Of a DNA stretch of 64,000 nt, positions 35,452 to 43,580 are shown piece by piece. How positions within the stretch are numbered: position 1 is the stretch's first letter; each line of letters opens with the position of its first letter. The position numbers and the translations under genes were made by a program. Source of the stretch: Candidatus Sericytochromatia bacterium (GTDB taxonomy: Bacteria > Cyanobacteriota > Sericytochromatia > UBA7694); contig JADMKE010000004.1 of NCBI GenBank assembly GCA_018780035.1, positions 421,393 to 485,392 on the forward strand, given 5' to 3'. The notes beneath the pieces were generated by a model that worked only from the letters and a program-made list of their open reading frames with translations, had not been told where the DNA came from and searched no databases.

Positions 35452-37038
35452 GTTTTGCCAATACCGGGTTTGCAATTCGGGCGCATCTGGATAGATGGCC
35501 AAGGCATAAGCCAGGGTACTTTGCGCCTCTTGACTCAGCTTTAATTGGCTTTGGGCTTCAAACAGCTGCAGGAAACTTTTTTTGGACAAGGGGTTCCAGC
35601 GAACGGCCTGATCGAGATAAAAAGCGGCATTTTTCCAGGCTTTGTTTTCGTATTCACTTTCACCCAACAATTGGTAAGGCAGCCACCACTCCGGGTTTTT
35701 GCGCATGGCCTGCAGCAGCAGATCTTTGGCCCAAGCCGATTTGTGACTTTCTTTCAGGCGCAAGGCCCGAATAATGTCGTTGCCCGCTGATTGAGGATCT
35801 GCCTTTTCGGCTTTTCCCCAATTGGCAAGAGCCAGATGGATATTTTCACTCTCTCGGTACGCTAAATACCCCTTTAAAAAATACCATTGGCTTTTTTGGC
35901 TCTGGGTCCATTCTTCGCGGGGGGCTGTGGGAAACTCTGTAGAATGCTTTTGCCCCTGATACAGTTCTTGGAGTTTGACCATCAATTCCAGATCTTCTAG
36001 GTAGAGCGGGTTGAGCGGTTGCGTTTTTAATTGTATTTCGATTTTTTGCCGGTTTCCTGCTGCAATCTCTGCTTCCAAGCGGGCGGTGTGATAATGTCTG
36101 TGCTCAGGAAAAAGCATTTCTGCCCGCCTGAAAAAAATCTGGGCCAGACGGGGATTTTTGTCCCAAAGATAGAGTTTTCCCAGTTTAAAATGGCCCAAGG
36201 CCTGTTCCGGTTCTGCCAAGGTATATTTTTCATAAAAAGTGATCGCACTTTGTACCTGTTCAGACGGGTTGCATGGGACTGTGCGCTGACAATGGAGCAG
36301 GCTTTCAAAGGCCGTATCTCCAGCGATTAAATGGGCTTCGGGATGTTCGCGGGCATGAATTTGGACAATTTTGTTTGCCACAGTGCGTGCGCGCTCAAAG
36401 TCCAAATTGATCCGATAGAGCCAATTTAACTGAACCCAACTTTCCCAGCCGGGCTGTTTTTTCTCCAGGGCCTTTTCAAAATCCTGAAGAGCTTGAGAAT
36501 AATTGGCCTGGGAGAGCTGAATCAGGCTGCGCAATTCGTAGGCCTCTTCAAGCAGTGGAAAATCTTTGAGCAGCTTTTCTGTCTCAGCCAAGGCTGCACT
36601 GTTGTTCTGCAAACGCAATAAACTCATCGCCAAACGCAGCCGCAACCCTTTGCTTTGGGGCAAAAAAGACAGGGCCTGTTGATAAGCTTGGGCAGCCTGT
36701 TTAAAGTCTTCCAACTGAAAATAAATGTCTGCCAAAGCGCCTTGAAGTCTTCCCCTGAGCTCTGGAGAGGGCAGCAAGGTCAGGGCTTTTTGATAGCGTC
36801 CATAGGCCGATTGATAATTTTTCTGCTTATAAGCGATAATCCCCAAACTGAAATACAATTCGGGGTTATACGGATCTTTTTCCTGGGCCTGTTCTAAGTA
36901 AAGCCGGGCCTCGGTGTAATAGCCCTGCTGCATCAGGCGCAGTCCTTCGCGATAGAGCGGGTCTGCAGGTGCCTGGGCCCCCAGAGATAAAAGGGCTGTC
37001 AGACAGAATAACAAAGCATTGCGGGAACGTTTTCCCAT
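35428..37038 (-). CDS. exported TPR-repeat protein
   Basis: The 536-residue protein has a signal peptide (RNALLFCLTALLSLGAQA) followed by tetratricopeptide repeats. These are clearest in residues 30-260, with blocks such as 'YYTEARLYLEQAQEKDPYNPELYFSLGI' shortened here to 'ARLYLEQAQEKDPYNPELYF', and again in 385-520. The fold would mediate protein-protein contacts in the periplasm. The gene starts six bases after the gatB stop, so it is in one operon with gatB. The pairing looks positional rather than functional. Its 3' end overlaps the convergent outer-membrane-type gene by 24 bases. Confidence 0.9.
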   Translation of the reverse strand: MGKRSRNALLFCLTALLSLGAQAPADPLYREGLRLMQQGYYTEARLYLEQAQEKDPYNPELYFSLGIIAYKQKNYQSAYGRYQKALTLLPSPELRGRLQGALADIYFQLEDFKQAAQAYQQALSFLPQSKGLRLRLAMSLLRLQNNSAALAETEKLLKDFPLLEEAYELRSLIQLSQANYSQALQDFEKALEKKQPGWESWVQLNWLYRINLDFERARTVANKIVQIHAREHPEAHLIAGDTAFESLLHCQRTVPCNPSEQVQSAITFYEKYTLAEPEQALGHFKLGKLYLWDKNPRLAQIFFRRAEMLFPEHRHYHTARLEAEIAAGNRQKIEIQLKTQPLNPLYLEDLELMVKLQELYQGQKHSTEFPTAPREEWTQSQKSQWYFLKGYLAYRESENIHLALANWGKAEKADPQSAGNDIIRALRLKESHKSAWAKDLLLQAMRKNPEWWLPYQLLGESEYENKAWKNAAFYLDQAVRWNPLSKKSFLQLFEAQSQLKLSQEAQSTLAYALAIYPDAPELQTRYWQNLEQKPGF

Positions 37039-37044
37039 GTGTGT

Positions 37045-38505
37045 TTAGCTGTTTTTTTTCGCTTCGAGCAATGTGCGCATCAATTGGTTGGTTTGGGCTG
37101 GATCTGCACGGCCTTGGGTGGCTTTCATGACCTGTCCCAATAAAAAACCCATGACTTTTTCTTTTCCTTCTAAAAACTGCTGTACCTGGGTGGGGTTTTG
37201 GTTGAGAACCTCCCCAATAATGCCTTCAAGGGCAGAACTATCTGAAATTTGGGTCATGCCCGAGGCGGCGATCAGGGCCTGAGCGGTCTGATCGCTTTCG
37301 AGCAAGGGCCCAATCAACGTCTTGGCTATTTTTCCGCTGATGGTGCCCTTTTCAAGCAAGGTGAGCATTTCAGCCAGTTTATGGGGGGTCAGTTGGGTCT
37401 GAGCCAATTCCACATGTTTGTCATTGAGGTAAGCAGAAATATCTCCAATCAGCCATTTGCAAATTTCGCGGGGATTGTCATATTGCTCCAAGGTCGCTTC
37501 AAAAAGGGCCATTGCAGCGGGCTCCGCAACCAGAACCCCGGCATCAGCTGCATTCAATCCCAAGGACTCGACATAGCGCAGGCGGCGAGCCGCAGGCAGT
37601 TCCGGTAAGCTCTCTTCCAAGCTTTGAACCCAGCTCGGATCCACTTCGATATCGACCAAATCTGGATCGGGAAAATAGCGATAGTCATGGGCCTCTTCTT
37701 TGGAACGCATCGAAATGGTGCGGTTCTTCTGTTCGTCCCAGAGACGGGTTTCTTGAACCAGTGGCTCGCCACATTCAACCGCTGTAATTTGGCGCTGAAT
37801 TTCGTAATCAATCGCCTTTTGTAAAAACTTAAATGAGTTGATATTTTTGAGTTCGACCCGTGTTCCCAGAACTTCGCGGCCAAGGGGTCTGACCGAAACA
37901 TTGGCGTCACAGCGCAGGCTTCCCTCTTGCATTTTCCCGTCGCAAACCCCAATCGCCATCAGGATACTGCGCAATTCCTCTAAATAGGCTTTGGCTTCTT
38001 GGCTGCTGCGCAGATCTGGCTCACTGACAATCTCCAGCAGGGGCACGCCAGCACGGTTAAAGTCGATCAGGCTATAAACAGAACCCGCCATGCGGTCGGC
38101 CCCGGCATGAACCAATTTGCCCGCATCTTCTTCGATATGGATACGTGTCAATTGAATCCGTTTGGCTTTGCCTGCGGTTTCAATGTCTATCCAGCCTTTT
38201 TCTGCGATCGGCTGGTCAAATTGGGTTATTTGGTAACCTTTGGGTAAATCGGGATAAAAATAGTGTTTGCGATCAAATTTGGTGATGCGCGGAATTTGAC
38301 AGTGAGTGGCCAAACCGGCCTTGATTCCCATTTCGATCACACGCTGGTTGAGCACAGGCAAGGTGCCAGGCAAACCCAAGGAAACGGGGCCGACATGGGT
38401 ATTGGGGGATCCACCAAAATGGGCCGCAGATTCGCAAAAGAGTTTTGACTCGGTCAATAATTCTGCATGCACTTCCAATCCTATTACGGCTTCAAATTCA
38501 GTCAC
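37045..38505 (-). CDS. gatB: Asp/Glu-tRNA amidotransferase subunit B
   Basis: GatB is the kinase/transamidase-coupling subunit of GatCAB, which converts Glu-tRNA(Gln) and Asp-tRNA(Asn) to the amide forms. The GTG at 38505 is preceded by AAAAGGAG and gives 486 residues, beginning VTEFEAVIGLEVHAEL. Family marks are 'HVGPVSLGLPGTLPVLN', 'KHYFYPDLPKGYQITQ', 'SLRCDANVSVRP' and 'YRYFPDPDLVDI', followed by the tail domain with 'GLLLGQVMKAT'-like sequence. The longer open frame upstream is discarded. Together with gltX in this window it suggests the indirect route to Gln-tRNA. gatA and gatC are not here. Confidence 0.96.
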   Translation of the reverse strand: MTEFEAVIGLEVHAELLTESKLFCESAAHFGGSPNTHVGPVSLGLPGTLPVLNQRVIEMGIKAGLATHCQIPRITKFDRKHYFYPDLPKGYQITQFDQPIAEKGWIDIETAGKAKRIQLTRIHIEEDAGKLVHAGADRMAGSVYSLIDFNRAGVPLLEIVSEPDLRSSQEAKAYLEELRSILMAIGVCDGKMQEGSLRCDANVSVRPLGREVLGTRVELKNINSFKFLQKAIDYEIQRQITAVECGEPLVQETRLWDEQKNRTISMRSKEEAHDYRYFPDPDLVDIEVDPSWVQSLEESLPELPAARRLRYVESLGLNAADAGVLVAEPAAMALFEATLEQYDNPREICKWLIGDISAYLNDKHVELAQTQLTPHKLAEMLTLLEKGTISGKIAKTLIGPLLESDQTAQALIAASGMTQISDSSALEGIIGEVLNQNPTQVQQFLEGKEKVMGFLLGQVMKATQGRADPAQTNQLMRTLLEAKKNS

Positions 38506-38539
38506 GGGGGGCTCCTTTTTTTTCGAGGCTGTCGTGGTA

Positions 38540-38794
38540 TTAATATTCTCGTGGTGGGGGGGAGGGCTGGCGGTGCCAGGGCCAGGGATGGACGCCAAAG
38601 GCATGCATAATATAAACCCGCACGCGCCCTTTTTCGATTTCGCTGAGGGCATGGCAGAGCAGGCAAAACTCCTCTGACCAGACCCAGTCATAGACACATG
38701 ACTGGGCAAATGGAATATTTCCCCAGCGGCGAATAACCCGATCATAGGTCTGTTCTGCTGTTCTCAGGGCTTGAATCAGTGTTTGGTCAAACAA
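38540..38794 (-). CDS. small hypothetical protein
   Basis: An 84-residue frame opens with TTG at 38794, after GAGAGG, and ends 35 bases before gatB. The sequence has a helical N-terminus, three cysteines (one in SCVYDW, two in EEFCLLCHAL), and a Trp/His/Pro-rich tail (HPWPWHRQPSPPP). The Cys spacing C-x-x-C followed by His might bind a metal. I recognise no family. Same strand and closeness to gatB suggest co-transcription, but the TTG start makes the call uncertain. Confidence 0.45.
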   Translation of the reverse strand: MFDQTLIQALRTAEQTYDRVIRRWGNIPFAQSCVYDWVWSEEFCLLCHALSEIEKGRVRVYIMHAFGVHPWPWHRQPSPPPREY

Positions 38795-38914
38795 TAGCGG
38801 AGACCTCTCTGCAGGTGTCTCAAAACAGGAATTTTCTTCAACTATGATACACTAAGGTTGTCTTCAAGAAACAGTGTGAAGCCGAATCGAAACAATGCGG
38901 GAGAGAATCTAAGG

Positions 38915-39283
38915 GTGGCTTTATTAGGAAAACTTGTGGTGGCAGGAATTGTCATTGGTGGGGCTGCTTATTGGTATGATGCCAGCTTTGCCAAAACCAA
39001 AATCAAAGATGCTTTTTTTGTTTCTTCAGAAACGGATCAACGCTGTCGCAACAACCATGAGAGTATGTGCCAATACTCCGCGACAGTGATGTTAAAAAGG
39101 GAAAATATTCGCTATACCTTTCGCATACCCTGGAGTTATTACCATTCCAATGAAACCAAACTCAAAACCAATGATCGGGTTCCTGTTGTTGTCAAAGCCA
39201 AAATGATTTTCCCTGAGCGCATTCTTGATTTGGCTCCCAAATACAAAGCCAAAATTGATAAAAGACTGGCAGAAGAAAAATAA
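38915..39283 (+). CDS. single-pass membrane protein of unknown function
   Basis: The GTG at 38915, 11 bases after GGGAG, gives 122 residues. A frame extending to a TTG at 38858 exists, but a TATGAT at 38841-38846 would start transcription at about that point. The product has one N-terminal membrane helix (ALLGKLVVAGIVIGGAAYW) and a periplasmic or extracytoplasmic domain with two Cys (RCRNNHESMCQYS) that could form a disulphide. It then ends in a basic strand-rich region (VPVVVKAKMIFPER). No family recognised. Confidence 0.7.
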   Translation: MALLGKLVVAGIVIGGAAYWYDASFAKTKIKDAFFVSSETDQRCRNNHESMCQYSATVMLKRENIRYTFRIPWSYYHSNETKLKTNDRVPVVVKAKMIFPERILDLAPKYKAKIDKRLAEEK

Positions 39284-39379
39284 ACAACTTCATAAATTTT
39301 AATAGGCGCTTGGCGTCTTCTGTGACTGTTGCGCTTGCTGAGGAAGCGGCGCTGCAATAATAATCGAAACAAGGTAGAA

Positions 39380-39391
39380 TGTATTAATACA
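39380..39391. promoter_or_regulatory. 12-bp palindrome upstream of the Kelch lipoprotein
   Basis: TGTATTAATACA is a perfect palindrome 24 bases before the start codon at 39415, just after TAGAAT. It could be an operator overlapping the promoter or simply the AT-rich core promoter itself. Confidence 0.3.
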
Positions 39392-39414
39392 TCGGTTAGG
39401 ACTGAGATAAAAGC

Positions 39415-42273
39415 ATGAAAAAATCCCTCATCGCCATTTCTATATCCCTCTTCTCTCTGGCCGGTTGCCAGACCAACGGTCCCGCTGTTACAGCACCCAC
39501 TCCGTCACCCACAGCTCCTGCTCCCAGCGCGACACCCATTCCTGTTTTTGCTGGTGAGACGGTTCTCAAAGGCGCTATCGCCCTGGACGCACTGGCTGTA
39601 ATTGTTGAGGTCTCTTCCGTTGATGGCAGCTTCCGCAAAGCGGTAGAAACAACCACCAAAAGCTACTCCATGGGCAGTGTGCCTGTGGGCAAACAGGTGC
39701 GTGTTTTGGCCCAGTACAAAAACAACCCCCGTGTGATTCTCAGTGCCCGTTTGGATGTGGATCCCGCTCAAAAAGAAAAAGAAACCCAATTGGACGTAAC
39801 CCTGGCCAGCACAGCTGTGGACTTGATTTATGCCAAAGCGGCAGAGCTCAGTGCCAGTGCCGTCAGTGCGATTCCTGTTGCACAATTGCCCGCCAACGAA
39901 AAATTAAAAACCCATTATGAAGCTGTCTTGCAGGTTTTGCAGAATATTATGCAAACCCCGATTGATGCACAGGTGCAGCCGCTGCAAACCCATCCCGATT
40001 TGGTCAAAAAACTCAACGAAGTCGTGCCGCAAATGCAGGCCGTTTTGACGGGGCAGCCTGTGGCCTCCCCGGTTCCGACAGCCACACCCACCCCAGTTCC
40101 GGGTGCCACACCCAGTTCTGCTCCTGCGGCATTTACGCCCAGCAAACTTTTAGTCAAACCCGGCAATGCCGTGACGATCGCCAAAGACACCAGTCTGAAA
40201 CTCTGGGCCGAGGGGCTTGATGAAAAGACTGGTGAGCAGCGGAATATCACCCCCATCTGGGTTTTGGGCAATAACAGTGCCTTTGCGACCTTGACCGCTG
40301 CGGGTGTCTTTACGCCCCAAAAAGCGGGTACCTATACCTATACCGCCAATTTTGGCAATCTCTCTCAATCGGTCACCATTACTGTCACCGACAGCGAGTT
40401 GAACTCCCTTGAATTGGTGCCAGATACCAATTTGACCCTCGACAGTGGACGAACCTTTGAACTCAAAGCCAAAGGCAAAGACAAGTTTGGCAACGAAGTC
40501 ACCGTCTCTCCCTCTTGGGAATTGAGCAATAATTTTGTCGGTACCATCGACGAAAATGGCGTATTTAAAGGCAGTCAGACAGGACGTGTCGATGTTACTG
40601 CCCGGGCCCGTGGCTTTTCTGCCACAACCAATATCACGGTCCAATCGGCTTCCTCTTTTTTTATTGAGATGAGCCCTGATCGGCCTGTGATTTTAACAGG
40701 TAAAGAACAGCCCTTTCAGGTCTTGGCTCAGGACCTCGCCACCAATATCTCCTCTTTTGCTTTTAACTTTTCGGTACTCGATAGCACGATTGGCCAGTTT
40801 GTCAGCCAAGACAGCAGCATCAGTGGTATCAACCCCACGGCTGTCTTTCGGGCTTTAAAACCGGGCACCACCGAAATTCGTGTGCGTGACATTATATCCA
40901 ATGTCACCACCACTGTGCCGGTAACGGTGGCCGATAGCGTGCCCTATCTCTCCAGCTTTTCCCCTGCGGTGCCTTTGGTGCCGGGTCAAACCATTACCCT
41001 GAGCGGTGAGAATTTTTCGACCTCGCCAGCTGAGAATCAGGTTTTTTTTAACCGCGTTCCGGCTACGGTCTTGACGGCCACTCCGACCCAATTGGTCGTA
41101 ACTGTTCCGATTGGGGCTTTCAGTGGCTATGTGAACATCACCACAGCTGGCCGCAAAGGCAATGGCATTCCCTTTGTGGTCAGTCCGAAATTGGAAAATA
41201 TCATTCCCCAAGAGGGGGCTGAAGGCGCCTTGGTGACTTTAACCGGTCAGTATTTTTCGACAGATAATCCCGCCCACAACGCGGTTTTCTTTGGCAGCCA
41301 AAAGGCCAGTATTCCTTTAAATGTTACTGGCTCTTCGATGCAGGTGATTGTGCCCAGCAATTTGGGCAGCGAAGTAGATGTGTCTGTGCGGGTCAAAGGC
41401 CAATTGAGCGATTTTCGCAAGTTCTTGGTTTCGGGGGCCAATCTCCCCAATTGGGATGAGCGTCAACCGACCCTTACTTCCCGCTCAAATGCTATGGCTG
41501 AAGCCATCACTGGCAAGGTCTATGTGATCGGCGGCAGTCAGAGCGATCGCAGCGATAAACTCGAGGCCTATGATGTCAGCACCAATACTTGGTCTGTGCT
41601 CAATCCGCTGCCTTCCAATCGTTCGGATGTGGCTACAACTGTCTTGGACGACCGGCTGTTTGTGATTGGGGGATCCGGTGAATCCAACCGTTTGGATCGT
41701 TATGACCCCGCCACCAATACGTGGGTCAATTTGCAAGGCATGACCACCGGTCGCTTTGGTGCTACGGCAGAGACCTTCCGGGGTCGGATCTACGTGATCG
41801 GTGGCAATGGTTCCAATGGCCGGGTTGTGGAAGAATACAATCCCGATACCAATAAATGGACCACCAAACGCACCTCTCCCAGTCGCCGTTTCCAATCGGC
41901 TTCGGTTGTCTTTAATGGCAAGATTTATGTGATTGGTGGGGGAGAAACCGCCGAAGATCGCGTCAATGCCTATGATGTCGACAAAGATGAGTGGGTTACT
42001 GGTTTGGCACCCATCCCCAAAGCACTGACCAAAGCCCAGGCTGTTTTGATCAACAGCAAGGTCTATGTTGTCGGCGGAGAAGATACCAACGGCGTGGAAC
42101 AAGATTCGGTCTATGAATACGATCCCAGTGCCGACAAATGGCGCACACTGAAACGCCTGCCCTCTTCTCGTGGCGGCGCTGCTGTGGCTGCTTTCGGCTC
42201 TCGGATCTACGTGATCGGCGGTTTTGATTCCAATAACAATACCGTGACCACGACTTTCCGCGGCACGCTCTAA
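39415..42273 (+). CDS. large lipoprotein with Ig-like, IPT/TIG and Kelch domains
   Basis: The 952-residue protein has a lipoprotein signal (IAISISLFSLAGC, Cys18). A helical/beta N-terminal domain to about residue 215 is followed by a Pro/Thr/Ala linker (ATPTPVPGATPS). Two or three bacterial Ig-like domains (about 245-500) contain 'SGRTFELKAKGKDKFGNEV'. Two IPT/TIG domains start near 508 and 592 (SFSPAVPLVPGQTITLSG; ALVTLTGQYFS). The C-terminus (690-952) has six Kelch repeats with the GG pair, e.g. 'GRIYVIGGNG' and 'SKVYVVGGED', enough for one closed propeller. It would be anchored to a membrane and reach out as an adhesion or binding protein. A strong terminator follows. Confidence 0.92.
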   Translation: MKKSLIAISISLFSLAGCQTNGPAVTAPTPSPTAPAPSATPIPVFAGETVLKGAIALDALAVIVEVSSVDGSFRKAVETTTKSYSMGSVPVGKQVRVLAQYKNNPRVILSARLDVDPAQKEKETQLDVTLASTAVDLIYAKAAELSASAVSAIPVAQLPANEKLKTHYEAVLQVLQNIMQTPIDAQVQPLQTHPDLVKKLNEVVPQMQAVLTGQPVASPVPTATPTPVPGATPSSAPAAFTPSKLLVKPGNAVTIAKDTSLKLWAEGLDEKTGEQRNITPIWVLGNNSAFATLTAAGVFTPQKAGTYTYTANFGNLSQSVTITVTDSELNSLELVPDTNLTLDSGRTFELKAKGKDKFGNEVTVSPSWELSNNFVGTIDENGVFKGSQTGRVDVTARARGFSATTNITVQSASSFFIEMSPDRPVILTGKEQPFQVLAQDLATNISSFAFNFSVLDSTIGQFVSQDSSISGINPTAVFRALKPGTTEIRVRDIISNVTTTVPVTVADSVPYLSSFSPAVPLVPGQTITLSGENFSTSPAENQVFFNRVPATVLTATPTQLVVTVPIGAFSGYVNITTAGRKGNGIPFVVSPKLENIIPQEGAEGALVTLTGQYFSTDNPAHNAVFFGSQKASIPLNVTGSSMQVIVPSNLGSEVDVSVRVKGQLSDFRKFLVSGANLPNWDERQPTLTSRSNAMAEAITGKVYVIGGSQSDRSDKLEAYDVSTNTWSVLNPLPSNRSDVATTVLDDRLFVIGGSGESNRLDRYDPATNTWVNLQGMTTGRFGATAETFRGRIYVIGGNGSNGRVVEEYNPDTNKWTTKRTSPSRRFQSASVVFNGKIYVIGGGETAEDRVNAYDVDKDEWVTGLAPIPKALTKAQAVLINSKVYVVGGEDTNGVEQDSVYEYDPSADKWRTLKRLPSSRGGAAVAAFGSRIYVIGGFDSNNNTVTTTFRGTL

Positions 42274-42292
42274 GCGAACCTTCAATTTTAAA

Positions 42293-42323
42293 GCGGCTCC
42301 ACGTTGCTGTGGGGCCGCTTTTT
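42293..42323 (+). terminator. Rho-independent terminator of the Kelch lipoprotein gene
   Basis: GCGGCTCCAC (42293-42302) pairs with GTGGGGCCGC (42309-42318), ten pairs with one G-U, loop GTTGCT, and TTTTT follows directly at 42319-42323. Confidence 0.88.
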
Positions 42324-42364
42324 ACTGACTATTTTTTATGGTATCTGGCTTTGATTGTGGGGTG

Positions 42365-42520
42365 CTAGGATTTGGGTTTTTCGGTCTGACCCAGATCTTG
42401 CATCCAGAGATTGATCAGCGAATCTTTCTCTTCTTTTTTTTCCTCAGCCGACTTTTTTTTGAGTTCTTTATTCTCTCCCTCTTCGGAGGTGGCTTGGGAT
42501 GGGGGCTGTTCTGTACTCAT
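42365..42520 (-). CDS. small charged protein, 51 residues
   Basis: An ATG at 42520 opens a 51-codon frame ending in TAG at 42365. The product is highly charged: Ser/Pro/Gln-rich start (STEQPPSQATSEEG), a Lys/Glu run (KELKKKSAEEKKEEK), then a short amphipathic segment with Trp (SLINLWMQDLG). AAAGGAA lies 13 bases upstream, a rather long spacing. It is the last frame in the leftward MMPL-gltX-oppB run, 97 bases after the oppB stop, and converges on the Kelch gene terminator. Composition and codon pattern look protein-like, but no family is known. Confidence 0.5.
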   Translation of the reverse strand: MSTEQPPSQATSEEGENKELKKKSAEEKKEEKDSLINLWMQDLGQTEKPKS

Positions 42521-42617
42521 GGCAATCCAGACGTTCCTTTCTTGGCACTTGCAAACCGATCACGGGTTTGTCTTCATTCTTTCTTTAGCGTAACATTGAT
42601 GCTGGCCCTTGTGAGAG

Positions 42618-43568
42618 CTATTTGTCTCCCAATTTAACGCGGGGATCCACGGCGGCATAAGACAAATCGGTGAGCAGGTTGGCCACAACAATCAGGGCCG
42701 AGGTAAACAAAACCGTGCCCAGGACCACAGGAATATCTTTTTGGCGCAGGGCCTGAACGGCCAAACGGCCCAGACCGGGCCAGGCAAAGACGGTTTCTGT
42801 GACCACCGCTCCGCCCATCAGAAAGGCCAAGTCCATGCCCACATAGGTGATCACCGGGATCATGGCATTGCGCAGGGCGTGTTTGAAGATCACGACCCGC
42901 TCAGACAGACCTTTGGCACGGGCCATGCGGATATAGTCTTGGCGCACAACTTCGAGCAAGGTGGAGCGGGTCAGGCGGGCTACAATGGCCACGCCCCTGA
43001 CACCCAGAACCGAAGCGGGCAGAATCAGATAACTGAGATAAGCGGGCCAGCCCAGCGAGGTCACTTCGATTGTATTGAGGGGGAAAATATGAAAGGTGTG
43101 CACAAAGAGCAAGAGGGCAATCAGGCCCACCCAAAAACCGGGGGCCGAAACGCCGCCTATTGCGGCGACCATCAGTATTCGGTCTAAAACCGACTTCTGT
43201 TTGATCGAAGAGATAATGCCAACCGGAATGCCGATCACTGTCATGATGATGACTGAGAGCAGGGCCAAATTAAAAGTCAGCGGAAAGGCTTCAAGAATGG
43301 ACTCGGTGACCTTTTTCTTGGTGATAAAGCTCTGGCCCAGATCGCCTTTGACGACATTGCCGAGATAGCTGGTATATTGCACATAAAGCGGTTTGTCCAG
43401 ATTGAGTTGGGCCCGAATCGCTGCTTTGGTTTTGGCGTCGCCTTTTTCACCCATGATCGTGGAAACCGGATCACCAGGGACGATGTAAAGCAGGGCAAAG
43501 GTAATTGTGAAAATCCCCAAGAGTGTAATGGGAATCAACAATAGCCGCTTAACAATATACTCCAGCAT
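42618..43568 (-). CDS. dipeptide/oligopeptide ABC transporter permease, OppB/DppB type
   Basis: This 316-residue membrane protein matches OppB/DppB: the N-terminal helix with 'LLLIPITLLGIFTITFALLYIVPGDP', the 'LNLDKPLYVQYTSYLGNVVKGDLGQSF' segment (parts shown), five further helices, and the EAA loop 'YIRMARAKGLSERVVIFKHALRNAM'. It would form half of the membrane channel of an importer for peptides or nickel-like ligands. The usual neighbours OppC, OppD/F and a binding protein are absent, so it is either split from its operon or works with distant partners. It follows gltX by 12 bases. Confidence 0.93.
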   Translation of the reverse strand: MLEYIVKRLLLIPITLLGIFTITFALLYIVPGDPVSTIMGEKGDAKTKAAIRAQLNLDKPLYVQYTSYLGNVVKGDLGQSFITKKKVTESILEAFPLTFNLALLSVIIMTVIGIPVGIISSIKQKSVLDRILMVAAIGGVSAPGFWVGLIALLLFVHTFHIFPLNTIEVTSLGWPAYLSYLILPASVLGVRGVAIVARLTRSTLLEVVRQDYIRMARAKGLSERVVIFKHALRNAMIPVITYVGMDLAFLMGGAVVTETVFAWPGLGRLAVQALRQKDIPVVLGTVLFTSALIVVANLLTDLSYAAVDPRVKLGDK

Positions 43569-43580
43569 AAACTCCCCTGA

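Noticed and set aside
41485..42285. 266-codon minus-strand frame opposite the Kelch repeats
   Set aside because: The repeats of the real gene produce a repeated shadow, and no start signal is present.
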